In this document: positions 37,627 through 49,423 of the stretch, one piece after another
How the letters are laid out: every line of letters starts with the position of its first letter
Position numbering within the stretch: position 1 is the stretch's first letter
From: Alviniconcha marisindica
Taxonomy: Eukaryota; Mollusca; Gastropoda; Provannidae
NCBI GenBank assembly: GCA_018857735.1
Contig: JABMCL010000313.1
Location: 157,001-221,000 of the forward strand
DNA: 64,000 nt
Reading direction: 5' to 3'
Notes under the pieces: generated by a model
Told to the model about the DNA's origin: nothing
What the model saw: the letters and a program-made list of their open reading frames with translations, nothing else
The model's database searches: none
Position numbers and translations under genes: made by a program

Positions 37627-40440
37627 GGGAGGGGGAAGCTGGCAACAAAGAGTGCTTGGTTTGGTTTTGTCTGATAAAGGCACATAGACAGGACGTTCCG
37701 GTTCTATAAACCTGTGTGCTTTGTGTGAAAGGGGATTTTTTTTTTTCCACCACGGCGGCCGCCATCGCGTAATGACGCCTGGTCGGAAACGAGCCCCACT
37801 TAGAGGCATTGTGCGAGAAGTGCCATGACTGTGTTTCTGTGGTCACGTGGTGGCCAGAATTGAATATGATTGCCTGTGATTGTAGTATTGATGACACGGT
37901 GTCGTTTTCGTTGAATTGATTTCATGGCTCGCGTTTGGGATGGACGGAGTTTACGTTCCCAGCCGTCGGGTAACCAACCGGCGGGGTTGGTTCTGTTTGG
38001 TTCAAACGGGGCTGGAAGAGTAGGGTGGGGAGGTGTGCTTGGCCTAGTACAGGACATGTAGAACGCCAGCTGCTGAGTCACGTCCTTTTCACTCGCGTTT
38101 ATGTGCTGGTCTAATGTGAAGGCCGGTCCTTGTCGGCCCATTTGGCCGGTAAGAACTTCATGCTGCCTTTCTCGGGAACACCTCCAACGCGAAATAATTT
38201 TGCCAATATGGCAGTGTTTGTGACCTTTGCCAATTTTCAAGGTCACAGCTGTGTGGAAGAGATATAATACAGTCAAATAGGAATGTGATTTTAAACTAAC
38301 ATGAAGCAGTGACATACGATCAGATCACAACGACATTTTTTGTTTAGAAGCTTGCCCTTTGTTTACGGCAATTTGCACAGTCATAAACATCAGAAAAGAA
38401 TATTTAACATGTATTAATGGTGTTCCAATTAGAACTTTGTTCTCCATTCTCGTCCAGATCTATGGATGCCGAAACCTGCTTGTGAAGCACAGCGGCCAGT
38501 GTTGTTGTTTTTCATGATAGTGTCTCGGTCTTTTTATTTATTTGTTATTCCAAGCAGCTGGTCGTAAAAAGGTGTCGAATTAGTTTTACTAATACTATAT
38601 GCGCACTATGTACAAGCAGCAAGTGGAAGATTCTGCTTGGTGGGTCTAATGGCGATGGAATGCCCGGGGTCTTGTCAAATGATGGTTGTGGGGTTTTTTG
38701 TTTGTTTTTGTTTTTGTTTTTTGCCATTCCTTTCTAATGCTTGCTGTCAGTGGCTGCCAGCCTTTCTTCCTGCTTCATTGTGGTGGCGGGTTTGTCGAGC
38801 GCGGATATTGAAATATTGATACCGGCCTGTTCACTCATCCGGAGCGCGCAACATGAATGGTGAATTTACTGCTGGGCCGTGGGGACTGAAAACCGCCAAC
38901 GGCTTTTGTTTCAGTCCCACACGTAGGAACCGGTCCGATGGCGGACCTTGCGCCGAGAATTGGGCTTTTGTTTGTCACTATGGTAATTGGTTTTTTTTGT
39001 TGTGTTTTTTGTTTCCCTGGGACTGGTCCTCGAATGAAAATTTTAATGATTTTGTTTGAGGGAGGCCGGGTTTCGCGCAGCCAGTGTGTTTGTGGGTGCA
39101 TTTGATTGTCATAAGTCAGTTGGATGCACCATGGAGCATTGCTGTCAGTAGAGGCATACGGAAAAATCATAGGTGGTTTGGAGAAGGTGCATACATTTTT
39201 GTTGTTGTAATGTAGTGTGAACTTTCAATTTGAATAAAATACAGGAATATTGCTGTATAAAAATTGTCTATTATTATTATTATATTGATCTAAGTTGTGT
39301 TTTGACCCCATTGCCTAATGTTGCAAGGTAAATTGTCGATGGAGTCTGAGCGAGAGCAGTGTGCCGCTTCGGACGCAAGTGTTGTTCACTCTCTCTCTCT
39401 CTTTCCCTCTCTCTCTCTCTCTGTCACTGAGGGCAGTCAGTGGTTGTGCAGGAAGACGCGACTGTGAGCTTGGTGAGGGAGGAAGTTAATTTCCCCTCCA
39501 AATCAAGGGGAGCAGACAGGGCAGGCGTCGCTTTATCACCGCTCTTGTCCCTCCCAGGGGCTCCCCAGTCCATCTTTGTCACGGCCTCCCCAGTCCACTG
39601 TCATTAGCCCTCATTGCCGCTGCTTACCGGAGGTTCGAACCCCCTCTTTGCCTGTCTACCCTCTGGTCATAGCGCCTGCTTTGGCCTTGCCACTCTTACT
39701 TGTGCTTCTTGCACTATTTGCATGTTCGTGATGTCCTCGAGTATTTTATATGCTGTTGGTGGTAGCTGTTCGTTGCCGGGGATTGCCGGCTGTCTGAGTG
39801 TCTGGAAAGACCAACTCCCCCTGGTGTACGACCCTGCCAGTGCCGGCGTTTGACTTGTGTGTTTGCTTGGAGCCACCGTCGCATCTGCATCTCGGCATTG
39901 CTCTTTCCACCTTTTATGCAGACCCTCCCACCCCTCCCCGCGACAATGTTGCTTTTTTGTTTGTTTAGTTTTTTGCTCTCTTTTTTAAATGTTGTTTGGA
40001 TGTAAAGAGGATGGGAGATGGGATACTGAGGAGGCTGTTACTGCCACAGTTTGCTGTTAAACGTTTGATTGGTGGCTTCTGTGGGCGAGTCCTGAAATTC
40101 AATGCCAAACCTGATTGATAATGTATGCGCAAGGGAAGAGTCCTGGAGGACCAGTCACTGGATTTTGTCGTTCGGCGCGGCCAGGCTTCGACGTCTGCAG
40201 GGAAGTGTAGAGTTTCTCTCTACTCCCTCTCCGTTTCTGTAGAACCAGTTTAATCTTTTTGATGGCGGAGTGGTCATCCATTAGAATGACTTGTCTACCC
40301 TCCATACATACTCGGCTACCATAAGATGCTGTTTGCTCCTCGAAGTAAGTGCTAGACGTGTTTTGCCCCTTGTAATCCCAGAGGAAATGGGCAAAAGAAC
40401 TCGATTATAATCGTTTGTGCTTCCCTGTAATGTTAGTTTT

Positions 40441-40540
40441 GAACGGAATCGGACAATAATAGGAACTACGTACTAGGGCGGTCACGTTTTGAACGGAATT
40501 GGAGAATAATAGGAACTATCTACCAGGGCGGCCATGTTGT
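40441..40540 (+). repeat. Tandem duplication, two 50-bp units
   Basis: Unit 1 (40441-40490) and unit 2 (40491-40540) have identical length with about nine substitutions and no gaps. Both start GAACGGAAT and carry AATAATAGGAACTA and AGGGCGG. The exact 50-bp period with no indels points to a single tandem event. Confidence 0.85.
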
Positions 40541-40819
40541 ACAAATTGCTTCCCCATCTCCCACCCCCAGCTGCAGGTTGAAAAGAGCAATGGGGGAAAA
40601 ACTGATCGACCTAGATCTCTGAATGTTGTTGGAAATAAAAGTAACAAGAGTCGCCCGTGGAGAGAATAATTGAGCAGCAAGAACATCATGATTTTGTCAT
40701 CAATTTCCAATCCATTTTCATTTCTTTCTCTTCCATCCTTGTTTTTGATGACGTGCTCTGAGCACTGGCAGTTTCAGTCCGTTTTCACAATGCAAGCGAA
40801 TGACAATGCAGAATAACAA

Positions 40820-40829
40820 CCCCCCCCCC

Positions 40830-40860
<31 letters not shown>
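40820..40860. repeat. Poly(C)21 followed by (TC)n
   Basis: C run 40820-40840, then ten TC units. Confidence 0.95.
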
Positions 40861-41073
40861 GGTCTGTCTCTCCCTCTCTCTTTCTGCGGGTGGTGAATGA
40901 TCTTTTTTGAAGTTTGTATGTTCCAATCGTTTTTTTAATAATTCATTTCTCTTACATTATGTATCCCCCCCCACCCCCCCACCCCCACCCACCCACACAC
41001 ACACACACGCAGCCGACCGGGCAGGCAAATTTGGAATAAAAGTTTTTAAACGAGGACATGCTTGGATTATTGT

Positions 41074-41076
<3 letters not shown>

Positions 41077-41136
<60 letters not shown>
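41077..41136. repeat. (TC)30 microsatellite
   Basis: Perfect TC repeat, followed by C/T-rich sequence and a 13-base C run (41196-41208). Confidence 0.95.
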
Positions 41137-41140
<4 letters not shown>

Positions 41141-41836
41141 CCTCCCCCCCTCTCTCTCCTCCCCCTACTACTCACACACAAATGATGCTTGTAATCCCCC
41201 CCCCCCCCTTCCCGGTCATCAGCAGCTTTGCGAAGACTAGTTGTTAGGTTTGGCTGAATCTAATTTAATCTACCCCTCCCCCCTCCCCAGTAAATATATT
41301 CGAAAGGCGAAAGTGGTGTTGAAAAATACGGAATAGATGGCGAGGGAGCCTCACCTATTTGTTTCACTCCAACAACGGGTGTAATTGCCGCAGAAATGAC
41401 TGGGCTACAGTGACGGGACCGTAATTTGCAGTTTGGGAATAAGTCATGTAATTGTAATAATTGTGGCTGGAAATTAACGACAGTGGACCCGCTATTGTGT
41501 AGACAGGCAGCCTGTGTTTCTCCCAGTCACCGTACAGGGGGGGGGGGGGGGGGTATTTCCATCTGTTACCAGCCCCAACTTTACGTACTGCGGCCGAGGT
41601 CGTGGGGTCGCGTACGTGACTGCGCCGTATTAACAACTTGCAATTATACCATTTTTTTGGTTGTTATTGCTTCGGGGGTCAAAACAAAGGGGTTTTATAT
41701 GTATAATTGTAGTCCCATTTCTTTGCGTCTTCATTAGCGGCTTTGATAACTGCAAGAACTTCAGGGTTCTTTGATACCCTTGTAATGTATTTTTCGCATT
41801 TTGTACACGCCTTGCTTGTGCGTCTCTGTCGCTCTG

Positions 41837-42125
<289 letters not shown>

Positions 42126-42897
42126 TTTTTTTTAGTTAGTCCCATCTGTTGGAAAAACCCTGAGGCCATCGGATATTCGGAGCGGAGACAGAAATTAAGG
42201 TACCCTCAGTTCAGAACCCAGAACTGTTATTCCTAAAGTTTCTCTCTATAAAGCCTGGGATATATCAGAATATAGCCTCGCATGCTTCGCCTACCTCCAG
42301 GCAATCCCTTTTCTATCTTCCAGGTCTATTCGACCTTTTCCCACCCAAATCTTCTCTTTTTGCTTGGGATATGCGTGGCTTATGCGGTTCCCGTGTGGGC
42401 CCGGGGAATAAAATGGGTCGCCCTGCTCATCGTCACAAGCGATTAATGGACGTTCCTGTTTTGGGAGGTATATAATGTGTATCATTACAGTGCATTGACT
42501 TTTTCTTGTGTCTTGAATTTGAAATGTATAATTGTATGTGGTTTGTCGTGGGGTGAACCAGTGCAGCTGACGGCACCTTAAAAACCACAGAGCTTCTTTT
42601 TCATCTTCCCATTATGAGGGTTGAAGAGTGCACGAGGAATGAAGCCAATATTTCGCATGAGCCCGGGGTTCACTTGTGTAAATTGGATGGTCGTCCAGTT
42701 TCACCATTTGATCTGATGAGGCGCTCCAGTCCTTGTCCTTACTTTTCACTTGGGACAGATTCAGCCAATGAATGATTCGAGAATGTGTATGTTGTGGCTA
42801 CTAGCCGACGTTGATAACATTTGTGCACCAAGGAAAAATGTTAGCAGTACGAATATTTAGGCGGACGAGTTCACATAATACTTTAGCACTGTCTCAC

Positions 42898-43130
42898 AAT
42901 TCGATCCCCCCCCCCATCTGGAACAATCTCCCCCAAGACATCAGGTACTCTGTTACTCTCTCTTCCTTCAAAAGCCAACTCATTTCTCTTCTCCGAACAT
43001 ATCAGTATATGCAACATTGTCCTTCACCCCTAATAATATGTAGTGTCTGTGTGTGTCTTGCACATAGTTATGCTCGAACCCTTGTTGATGTGTACATTAT
43101 GTGTTAGCTACAGCATTTTAGTTATGAATC
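42898..43130 (+). mobile_element. LINE reverse-transcriptase C-terminal fragment
   Basis: On the plus strand, residues corresponding to 42898-42996 read as PPPIWNNLPQDIR, then LSSFKSQLISLL. This is the conserved C-terminal signature of CR1/L2-type LINE ORF2 (a P-x-x-W-N-x-L-P motif, then S-F-K and a leucine-rich helix). A T-rich 3' untranslated segment follows. Everything upstream of the signature is missing or too diverged. It differs from the relic at 558-1590, where the same region reads GWNHHLTA. Confidence 0.72.
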
Positions 43131-43226
43131 TGAGTTCTGTGCTCATTTCCTCAGCAAATCGAGCCCCGGGAGCTAGAGATTTTATGAAAAATGTGTAGAT
43201 ATATACACCTGTGTTTGTCCTGAATA

Positions 43227-43340
43227 AGAGTAGAGTCCAGGCGAGATCAAGAGGAGGGAGGTGAGTTGGACTCTCACGAAGAAGTCAGACTTCCATTTGC
43301 GGGTCCAGAAGAAATCAAGAGCAGGGAGGTGGTGACCTTG
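43227..43340 (+). repeat. Imperfect local duplication, period about 66 bp
   Basis: GTCCAGGCGAGATCAAGAGG plus AGGGAGGTG (about 43236-43264) recurs as GTCCAGAAGAAATCAAGAGC plus AGGGAGGTG (about 43302-43330). Confidence 0.6.
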
Positions 43341-43424
43341 TGACTGCTCCGCACACCAATTGAAACAGCAGTTGCGTTGTACGCTAGTTGCTGCGCAATG
43401 GCGAGGTCCTCACTGCCTCAACAT

Positions 43425-43564
43425 AGTTGTTCTGGCGGCGGTCCACGGCCACCTCGGTCTTTCCGGGTCGGAGCGCGCGGTCGAGCCACTCACACTTTTT
43501 CCCTTACCCCCGTCCCCAATAAGCCATCTCGCTTCTGTGGACGTAAAGCAACATGTTTACTTAC
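43425..43564 (+). repeat. Tail-like repeat (family G), copy 1
   Basis: Ends in CCCCAATAAGCCATCTCGCT, then TCTGTGGACGTAAAGCAACA and TGTTTACTTAC. The CAATAAGCC...GTGGACGTAAAGCA signature with a TTTACTTAC end recurs at 44521-44757 and 45062-45160. This is a retroelement-type 3' tail. Confidence 0.65.
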
Positions 43565-44336
43565 GTGAATAAGACTGTAAATTAGAAGAACATACATATA
43601 ATTTAGCGTAGTAAAGTACCGTCCCCTCTTGTACACGGTGATCGATCATTCATACACGTTACTGCATTAAAGAAACTAACCGTAAAAGGAAACACACTCG
43701 CCTAAAGTCGGGAAAAGAAGTCAGTGTTTTATCTTATTTTGGCTTCATTATTTGCCGAGTGCAGACGACAGTTTCTCCCTGACTGATTTGATTCTCGAGG
43801 ACGGAAAATGATGAAGGAAGGTTGGTTGACAGACCCGGGAGATGAAGGAGGCTGGCATTTGTCATCAGATCCTTTGTTGCTCTAGGAGACGATGACAGCG
43901 GCATTGAGGAATAAATTTGCATGGGGCAGGAGTTGGAAATGAAATTCTGGGGCCTCTGTCTCTAATGTAAGTGATACTGACAGGTGCGAACTACACAGTC
44001 TGTTGTGTGTTCTTTTGTCTTAATAATTATACTGGAGAGACTGTAATAGCGACAGTTTGTTAATTTTGTACCGCAAGTGCGTCCAACGATTACAGCAGCC
44101 GCCGGGAAACCTCACCGAGACTAAACTTTGGAGGTGGCGTCATTTTATTGTTAATGATGACTTCATAGTTGCGGTGGTTGTGAGTGCCCCGGCACGACAG
44201 CTTGTGGAACTGGCCCTTATAAGAGAGCCAGTTCTGGCCTGATCCGCCGACGGCTGCGATTGATTGAATGTTGACTAAGCCGCCTCAGGTAGACTGCATG
44301 CTTAGTCTGAAGCGTTTTTCATTCGTAGTCGTGGGT

Positions 44337-44348
44337 GGGGGGGGGGGG
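44337..44348. repeat. Short poly(G) tract
   Basis: 12 G in a row. Confidence 0.85.
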
Positions 44349-44520
44349 TCATTGACCCAATCTCTGCTGGGTTTACTATCCTAATGGGCCAGTTCAGCAC
44401 GATGGTATGACAATTGCTTGTCGCTGTTTGCCAGAAGCAGAACACGAGCTGTTTTCTGGTTCAGTTGCATGACGGACTCTGTGGCAGGATATAAATGATG
44501 GGTGTTAACCCCCGGTGCAT

Positions 44521-44760
44521 AGTTCAGGAGCTGTGTGAGAGTCGAGGTGGCCGTCCTGAGCTGTCCGTCCTAACCAGCCTTCTGGTTTCCGTGGACGTAA
44601 AGCTATATTGAACCATGCTTCGGCATTGGTCTCAGCTTGTCCCTAATATGTCAACTGACATCTGAGGACATTAAGCAACACTACCTACCTACCCCCGGTG
44701 TGACCCGTCCCTAATAAGCCGTACGGTTTCTGTGGACGTTAAGCACCATGTTTACCCCGG
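44521..44760 (+). repeat. Cluster of family G tail repeats, copies 2-4
   Basis: Copy 2 (44521-44614) has GTCGAGGTGGCCGTCCTGAG, then GTTTCCGTGGACGTAAAGCT. A diverged copy (about 44638-44688) has CTGAGGACATTAAGCAACAC and CTACCTACC. Copy 4 (44700-44757) has CCCTAATAAGCCGTACGGTT, then TCTGTGGACGTTAAGCACCA and TGTTTAC. Three tails in 240 bp suggest repeated insertion into, or duplication of, the same spot. Confidence 0.7.
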
Positions 44761-44761
44761 T

Positions 44762-44850
44762 GTGAGCCGGTTTGGCCAAGCGGTATGGCGTTAGGCTGGT
44801 AAGCAGAAGGGCCTCGGCTCGATTCCGCTTGGATTGATCATTCTCTTCAA
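44762..44850 (+). mobile_element. tRNA-derived SINE head (Leu/Ser-like)
   Basis: The A box TGGCCAAGCGG (44773-44783) and B box GGCTCGATTCC (44816-44826) both fit the RNA polymerase III consensus exactly or nearly, with correct spacing. It starts directly after a family G tail. The acceptor and T stems do not pair well, so it is called a SINE head rather than a tRNA gene. A different tRNA seems to be the source than for the 26321 family. The body probably continues to about 45160, where a family G tail lies. Confidence 0.7.
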
Positions 44851-44988
44851 AAGTTGTGGCTTGTGGACACGGTCTTGTGATTTTCCCCTCACAATTAATG
44901 AAACATTAAAATGGCTCTCATCGCTGCCCATCTTAATGCAGGAGTCAGTCTGGTGGTGGCAGTGAATGTAGCGATAGGTATATAATCT

Positions 44989-45002
44989 CCCCCCCCCCCC
45001 CC
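44989..45002. repeat. Poly(C) tract, 14 bases
   Basis: C run inside the probable SINE body. Confidence 0.9.
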
Positions 45003-45061
45003 TTAATAAGTATGTTGTTGTTTTTTGTAGAGGTTAGGTACCATGTTTTCCAACGATGAAA

Positions 45062-45160
45062 ACAGCTCATAAGCTGTGTGAAAATCGAGGTGGCCGTCCT
45101 GGGCTCCCCGCCCCAAGTAGTCCGCACGGTCTCTGTGGACGCAAAGCAGCATTGAACCCG
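45062..45160 (+). repeat. Tail-like repeat (family G), copy 5
   Basis: GTGTGAAAATCGAGGTGGCC, GTCCTGGGCTCCCCGCCCC, then GTCTCTGTGGACGCAAAGCA. Matches copy 2 over its whole length. Confidence 0.7.
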
Positions 45161-45540
45161 ACGAAAATATTGAGGAGAAAAAAACACCTAGAGGAAAGGG
45201 TGGCGCTTCCTCCCAAGGATCCCCTTTTCTGCTTCACGGACAGTTTTCCCCTCGTCCTCATTCTTTCGATTGTCCTCGCTCCCAGGCCCGACTCGGAAAG
45301 TAAGGCTCCTTTTGCTGACAACCCAGAGCCTTCAATTTTCTTTTTGTTGTTTAAAATAGGTGAAAATACAGCCTTTCCATGTTTGGTCTGATGTTGAGAA
45401 TTCTGTCTTCCGTGATATCTGCCGTTCGAGTCTGAATTCACCCAACTTCATTTTCCTCAACCCTCATGAAACGCAGAGCAGTGACGTATGTTACGAAAAG
45501 TGAATCACACTTGTGAGTCGATCCATTTTGTTTTGCCCAG

Positions 45541-45590
45541 ACTTGACCTTCGTAGTTGACTGGGTGTCAAATATAAAGCCATTAACTAAC
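45541..45590 (+). repeat. Diverged copy of the family T tail
   Basis: TTCGTAGTTGACTGGGTGTC, then AAATATAAAGCC and ATTAACTAAC. The TTGACTGGG-GT core and the short tandem end agree with the other family T tails. Confidence 0.5.
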
Positions 45591-46199
45591 ACTGCATGCC
45601 GGACTCCGGTATATGACCTGGAAAAATCAGATCGAACAGGGTAGATGTCACACTGATTCAGTCAGTATTAAACTGGGGTGAGTGGATTATGCAGTTCGAT
45701 AGAAGTAGTAGTTTTATTTATTCAGCTAACTTCAACCTACACCAAAACAGTGATATCGGAAAATAGTTACCAAGTGAAGCAGTTGCTTGCCTTTGACACC
45801 ACCATTCGCACCACACATCCCAGGGAGGCCCGTTTTGCCACATTCTTCCTTGAATTTCCTTAACTGCAAAGGGTGTTTAGCTAGCATGGCCAATAAAATG
45901 CAGTTCTGACTGGCTGTAGGGCAAAGCGGGATGGGTGATAAAGACCGTCTGGCTTGAATTTCATTACATGCGACTCGAGTCCCCTGCTCGCTAAAAAAAG
46001 AAAAGAAAGAAAATGGGGGCTGGCGAGTTTGTGTCGACTGGAGTGGTGGAGAGAGAGCTTGCTGTAATTATTGATAGGAGGAAGAAGAGGGGGTGATTCA
46101 AGATTGCCCATCGGCAACGAAAACTTTGTCAAGTGATGCGTGCATGGCTTTGGGAGTGAGTAAGAGAGAGGATAGGCGCCGAGTGGCGTGACTGACGCG

Positions 46200-47351
46200 G
46201 GACGCTACAAGTCGATGAGGTTTTACGACCAACACGGCACACAACACACGTACACGGAACACCACCGGCTGGTTTTCACTCCCGTCCCTTTGTGACAGTC
46301 GTTTACCGCCGATTCAAAAAGTTAACGCTTTCTCGGCGACTGGGTTACCTGTTTAGACACGTAGAAATTGCACACCGCCACAGATCGAGCCGGGGAAAGT
46401 AAAAGGCGAGATCCCACCCTCTTCAAGCTATCTCATGACCTCCTTCCCGCTTTTGCCAATAGGTAGCGGTGGTTGACACAGATGATCGCGCACCAGTCAC
46501 AGCTGAGTGAGCACAGGTGACACACGGGTCCCGAGACGGCTAGCTTTAGCGGCGTGTGTTGGCGTCCTGCAAGGTACCCCCGTAAATGATGGATTGATTG
46601 ATAGGTGCGCATTTACATAGACACACCTATCGACAGGAGAGCAGGGAGAGTGAAGTGAACACTGCTCTGTACACAGTGAAAAGTGTGGGACCGGAGTTTC
46701 CTGGACCGTGAGAGTTGCGTGCGTGTGTGTGTGAACAACCACCACCTAGAGCAGCTGGCTCCTGTGTTCTGTTCAGCCCTGCCGCTCTTTATTACTTTGC
46801 CATTTCACATTGTGTATTGTTCTGGTTCCCTTCCCCCTGCGCTACAATTGAAAGTGGACTGTGCTAGTTGTGGTGACAAGAACGAGGACCGATATCGAAC
46901 AGGATCCAGTTACACGAACTGCGGTTGTGCTGGTACAACCAAATAATTGCTGTGTGGTTGAAGTTGGCATAGCAGCAAAGGGCAGAGTGATCTAGTCATG
47001 GACTACAACCTTTCTTCACTGTGATCCCGTAGTCGACAGTCCTGCTCATCCTGGCCGGGTTTGTCTCTGTCTCTCACCAAAGTGAGCGGCAACGGCCTGC
47101 TGCACGCTGTCACAGCGCCCAATACGGAGACAGGAGAGCGGAGCGCTTGACGCTGGGTAGCGCGTGCTGGTGCTGTGCTGTGCTGTACAGGCAGCGGGCA
47201 GGCCGCCTCCCAGACTCGGTGTCCCAACAGTGAGAGTGGCCCGTGCTGCCGCTAATAACCTATTATTATCCAAGCCACAACAATTGCCCGGCGCCTGAGT
47301 GGACCAGCATCACCAGCCACCATTGCGCTCCATACGTACAGGCGGCTGAGG
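46200..47351 (+). promoter_or_regulatory. CpG-rich putative promoter/5'UTR of the exon at 47352
   Basis: I count about 37 CpGs in 46201-46800 against about 3 in an intron 2 stretch of the same length. No TATA box is evident at a fixed distance. The frame of the following ATG is closed by a stop at 47256-47258, with no other in-frame ATG between. Start site and factor sites are not determined. Confidence 0.45.
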
Positions 47352-47408
47352 ATGCACCCCTACTACTACGTGCAATACGTGCCCATATCGCTCAAGCAGG
47401 ACCCTTTG
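47352..47408 (+). CDS. Putative first coding exon, unidentified product
   Basis: The ATG at 47352 opens 19 codons (MHPYYYVQYVPISLKQDPL) ending TTG|GTGAGT, a strong donor in phase 0. An in-frame stop at 47256-47258 lies upstream and the ATG is the first after it. The Tyr-rich start and clean donor in CpG-rich DNA look like a genuine 5' exon. I do not recognise the peptide. Because it is in phase 0 on the plus strand, like the donors after TIA1 exons 2 and 3, it could be spliced to the next TIA1 exon and give a form without RRM1. It could equally start a different gene lying beyond the window. No product is assigned. Confidence 0.5.
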
Positions 47409-48830
47409 GTGAGTGATCAAACTTACTGTGTGCATTCACGAGTACTTGCTCGATCACTTCGTCGCCGAACCGTTCTTTTCTACTTCATTTCAGTAAAATA
47501 AGTTTTGGGGGAAGTTTTAAAGTTACTGTGCGAGTTCGAACGTGTCCGCTGTTTTTAAACGGTATTGTCCTGCTAAAAACCGGATTTGTCGCCGGTTCAC
47601 TGTTGTCTGGTCACGTTAATCAATGGCATATTCACTTCGCCCCACACAGTTCTGTCCGACGTGTCGAGTCGATTCTCCAAGCAAACACATGTTGCTTGCC
47701 CTCCATTACCTCTTTTCACTGTGCACTGTGCTGTTCCCATTTCAAGCTCCGTCTAGTTTTGGGCGAGTTTTTTCGCCATTGCCGTTCTTTTACCCCCTCA
47801 CCGTCAGCCGACAGAGGTTCCTCCCCGAAGAAACGCGAAGACGTGTAGGAAATTGTTTCCAGACCGGGCTTGAGGGCTGGTCGATATATATATTTTTTTG
47901 TTTTGATTTGCTTGATTGGACTGGGGCGGCAGCCGTGCTCGCTTGCGCGCGGCCATGATGGTGTGTTGATGGCGAGCTGTCGTGGGAGGTTTTGTCACTG
48001 GACGCTGGGTGGTGTAACGGGGCTCCAGGCAACAGGTGCTTGGTCTTTGTTGTCGCTCTTGGGTGGAGCGTGCGACCAAACTACAATACCCTTTCAGGAC
48101 CCACTACCTTTGTTCTGGGGCTTAGGTCTTTTGGGCGTTGTTTAGCACGTTGGGCAATAGTTGGCTGTTTGATGATCGGGTCTGATCTCTCCATGGCCTT
48201 CCGCCACTGTGGCACGCTGTTACACGCACGAAACGGAAGTTTTAGTTTTTAGAGAGTTCGCTTTGGCACCTACACGAACACACCCACACCGACCCGCGCT
48301 TACCATGGAAAATTGCGCGTACACTGGTATTATGTGTTACCTTAATGTAGTAAACTTTTTTCTCTTTTTTTTTTAAAAAACTGGGCTGCCTTTTGTACAT
48401 GATCAGTTCGATTATCAAACTGCCAATGATGTGTATCTTGGTCATAATGATTGGTACATTTGAACACTGTATGTTCACACCCTGGCCGCTTTCAGGGATT
48501 TTTTGGTTGATGCGCTTTGAAACCGTTCATTCTTCGCTCACGAGACATTGTGTCTCCCGGTATACTTAGGTCAGTGTGTGTTAGTGCCGCCTCCCGCCCC
48601 CCAGACACACACACAACGCGCGCACACACACACACGCACGCTCACCTCGCACTGCAGTCGTTATTTCAGTTGGGCCAGATAGCAGGATGTGTTTGATATC
48701 GTGACATTTCCACGTGTCATCAGGGATGAAATGTTTTTTCAACCCCACTGCAGTGACACAACGATGACAACCCCGCCAGCTATATTGCGATTGTAGATGA
48801 AGTTCAAAATGAAATAAAACACAGATACTA

Positions 48831-48858
48831 CCCCCCCCCCCCCCCCCCCCCCCCCCCC
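48831..48858. repeat. Poly(C) tract, 28 bases
   Basis: Longest homopolymer in the window. Confidence 0.95.
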
Positions 48859-49359
48859 GACGTGGGGTTGGGGGCAGAAACTTAAGCTACGCTGACATTA
48901 TTTTAGTTGTATTATGTTGGTTCATTTCAAAACTTGCTCCGATGCTGATTGCTAAGTTTAACCGTTCCTTTCAGTGTTTACGCATTTTAGTACTTGTTCT
49001 CTCTGTTGTGCATTCATTTGAATGGGAGGCGTTCTCTACGTCAGGTTTTGTAAGAAATGAGAGAAATTTGTGTATTGGCTTTTCAGTACGACTCAGGGGC
49101 CAGACCAGTTCAGTATATACGAATACACCCGTTATGGTTCAATCGCCGACACGTTCTTAGCAGTTCAAATTGAATGTTTCGTGACTTGGGTTTTGCGCAG
49201 ATTCGTGATCTCGGCACTCAGTGTTTGCATTTCCTGTGACTATTTTTAACGCGTGTTTAAAGAAAATGGAAAGTGTATAAATGTATGAATAAGTAGATGT
49301 AAAAAAATCGTAGGATTTGCGATATGCGTTGGTTTGTATGTGTGGTTTAAGGACCCCCC

Positions 49360-49362
<3 letters not shown>

Positions 49363-49419
<57 letters not shown>
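49363..49419. repeat. (CA)28 microsatellite
   Basis: Perfect AC repeat followed by an A run. Confidence 0.95.

Positions 49420-49423
<4 letters not shown>

Noticed and set aside
37800..38315. Open minus-strand frame of 171 codons
   Set aside because: No recognisable domain, no splice signals that would extend it, and overlapping open frames nearby. It looks like chance openness in GC-rich DNA.
44762..44835. tRNA-Leu or tRNA-Ser gene
   Set aside because: Boxes fit but T-arm and acceptor pairing fail by eye, and it sits in a repeat cluster.
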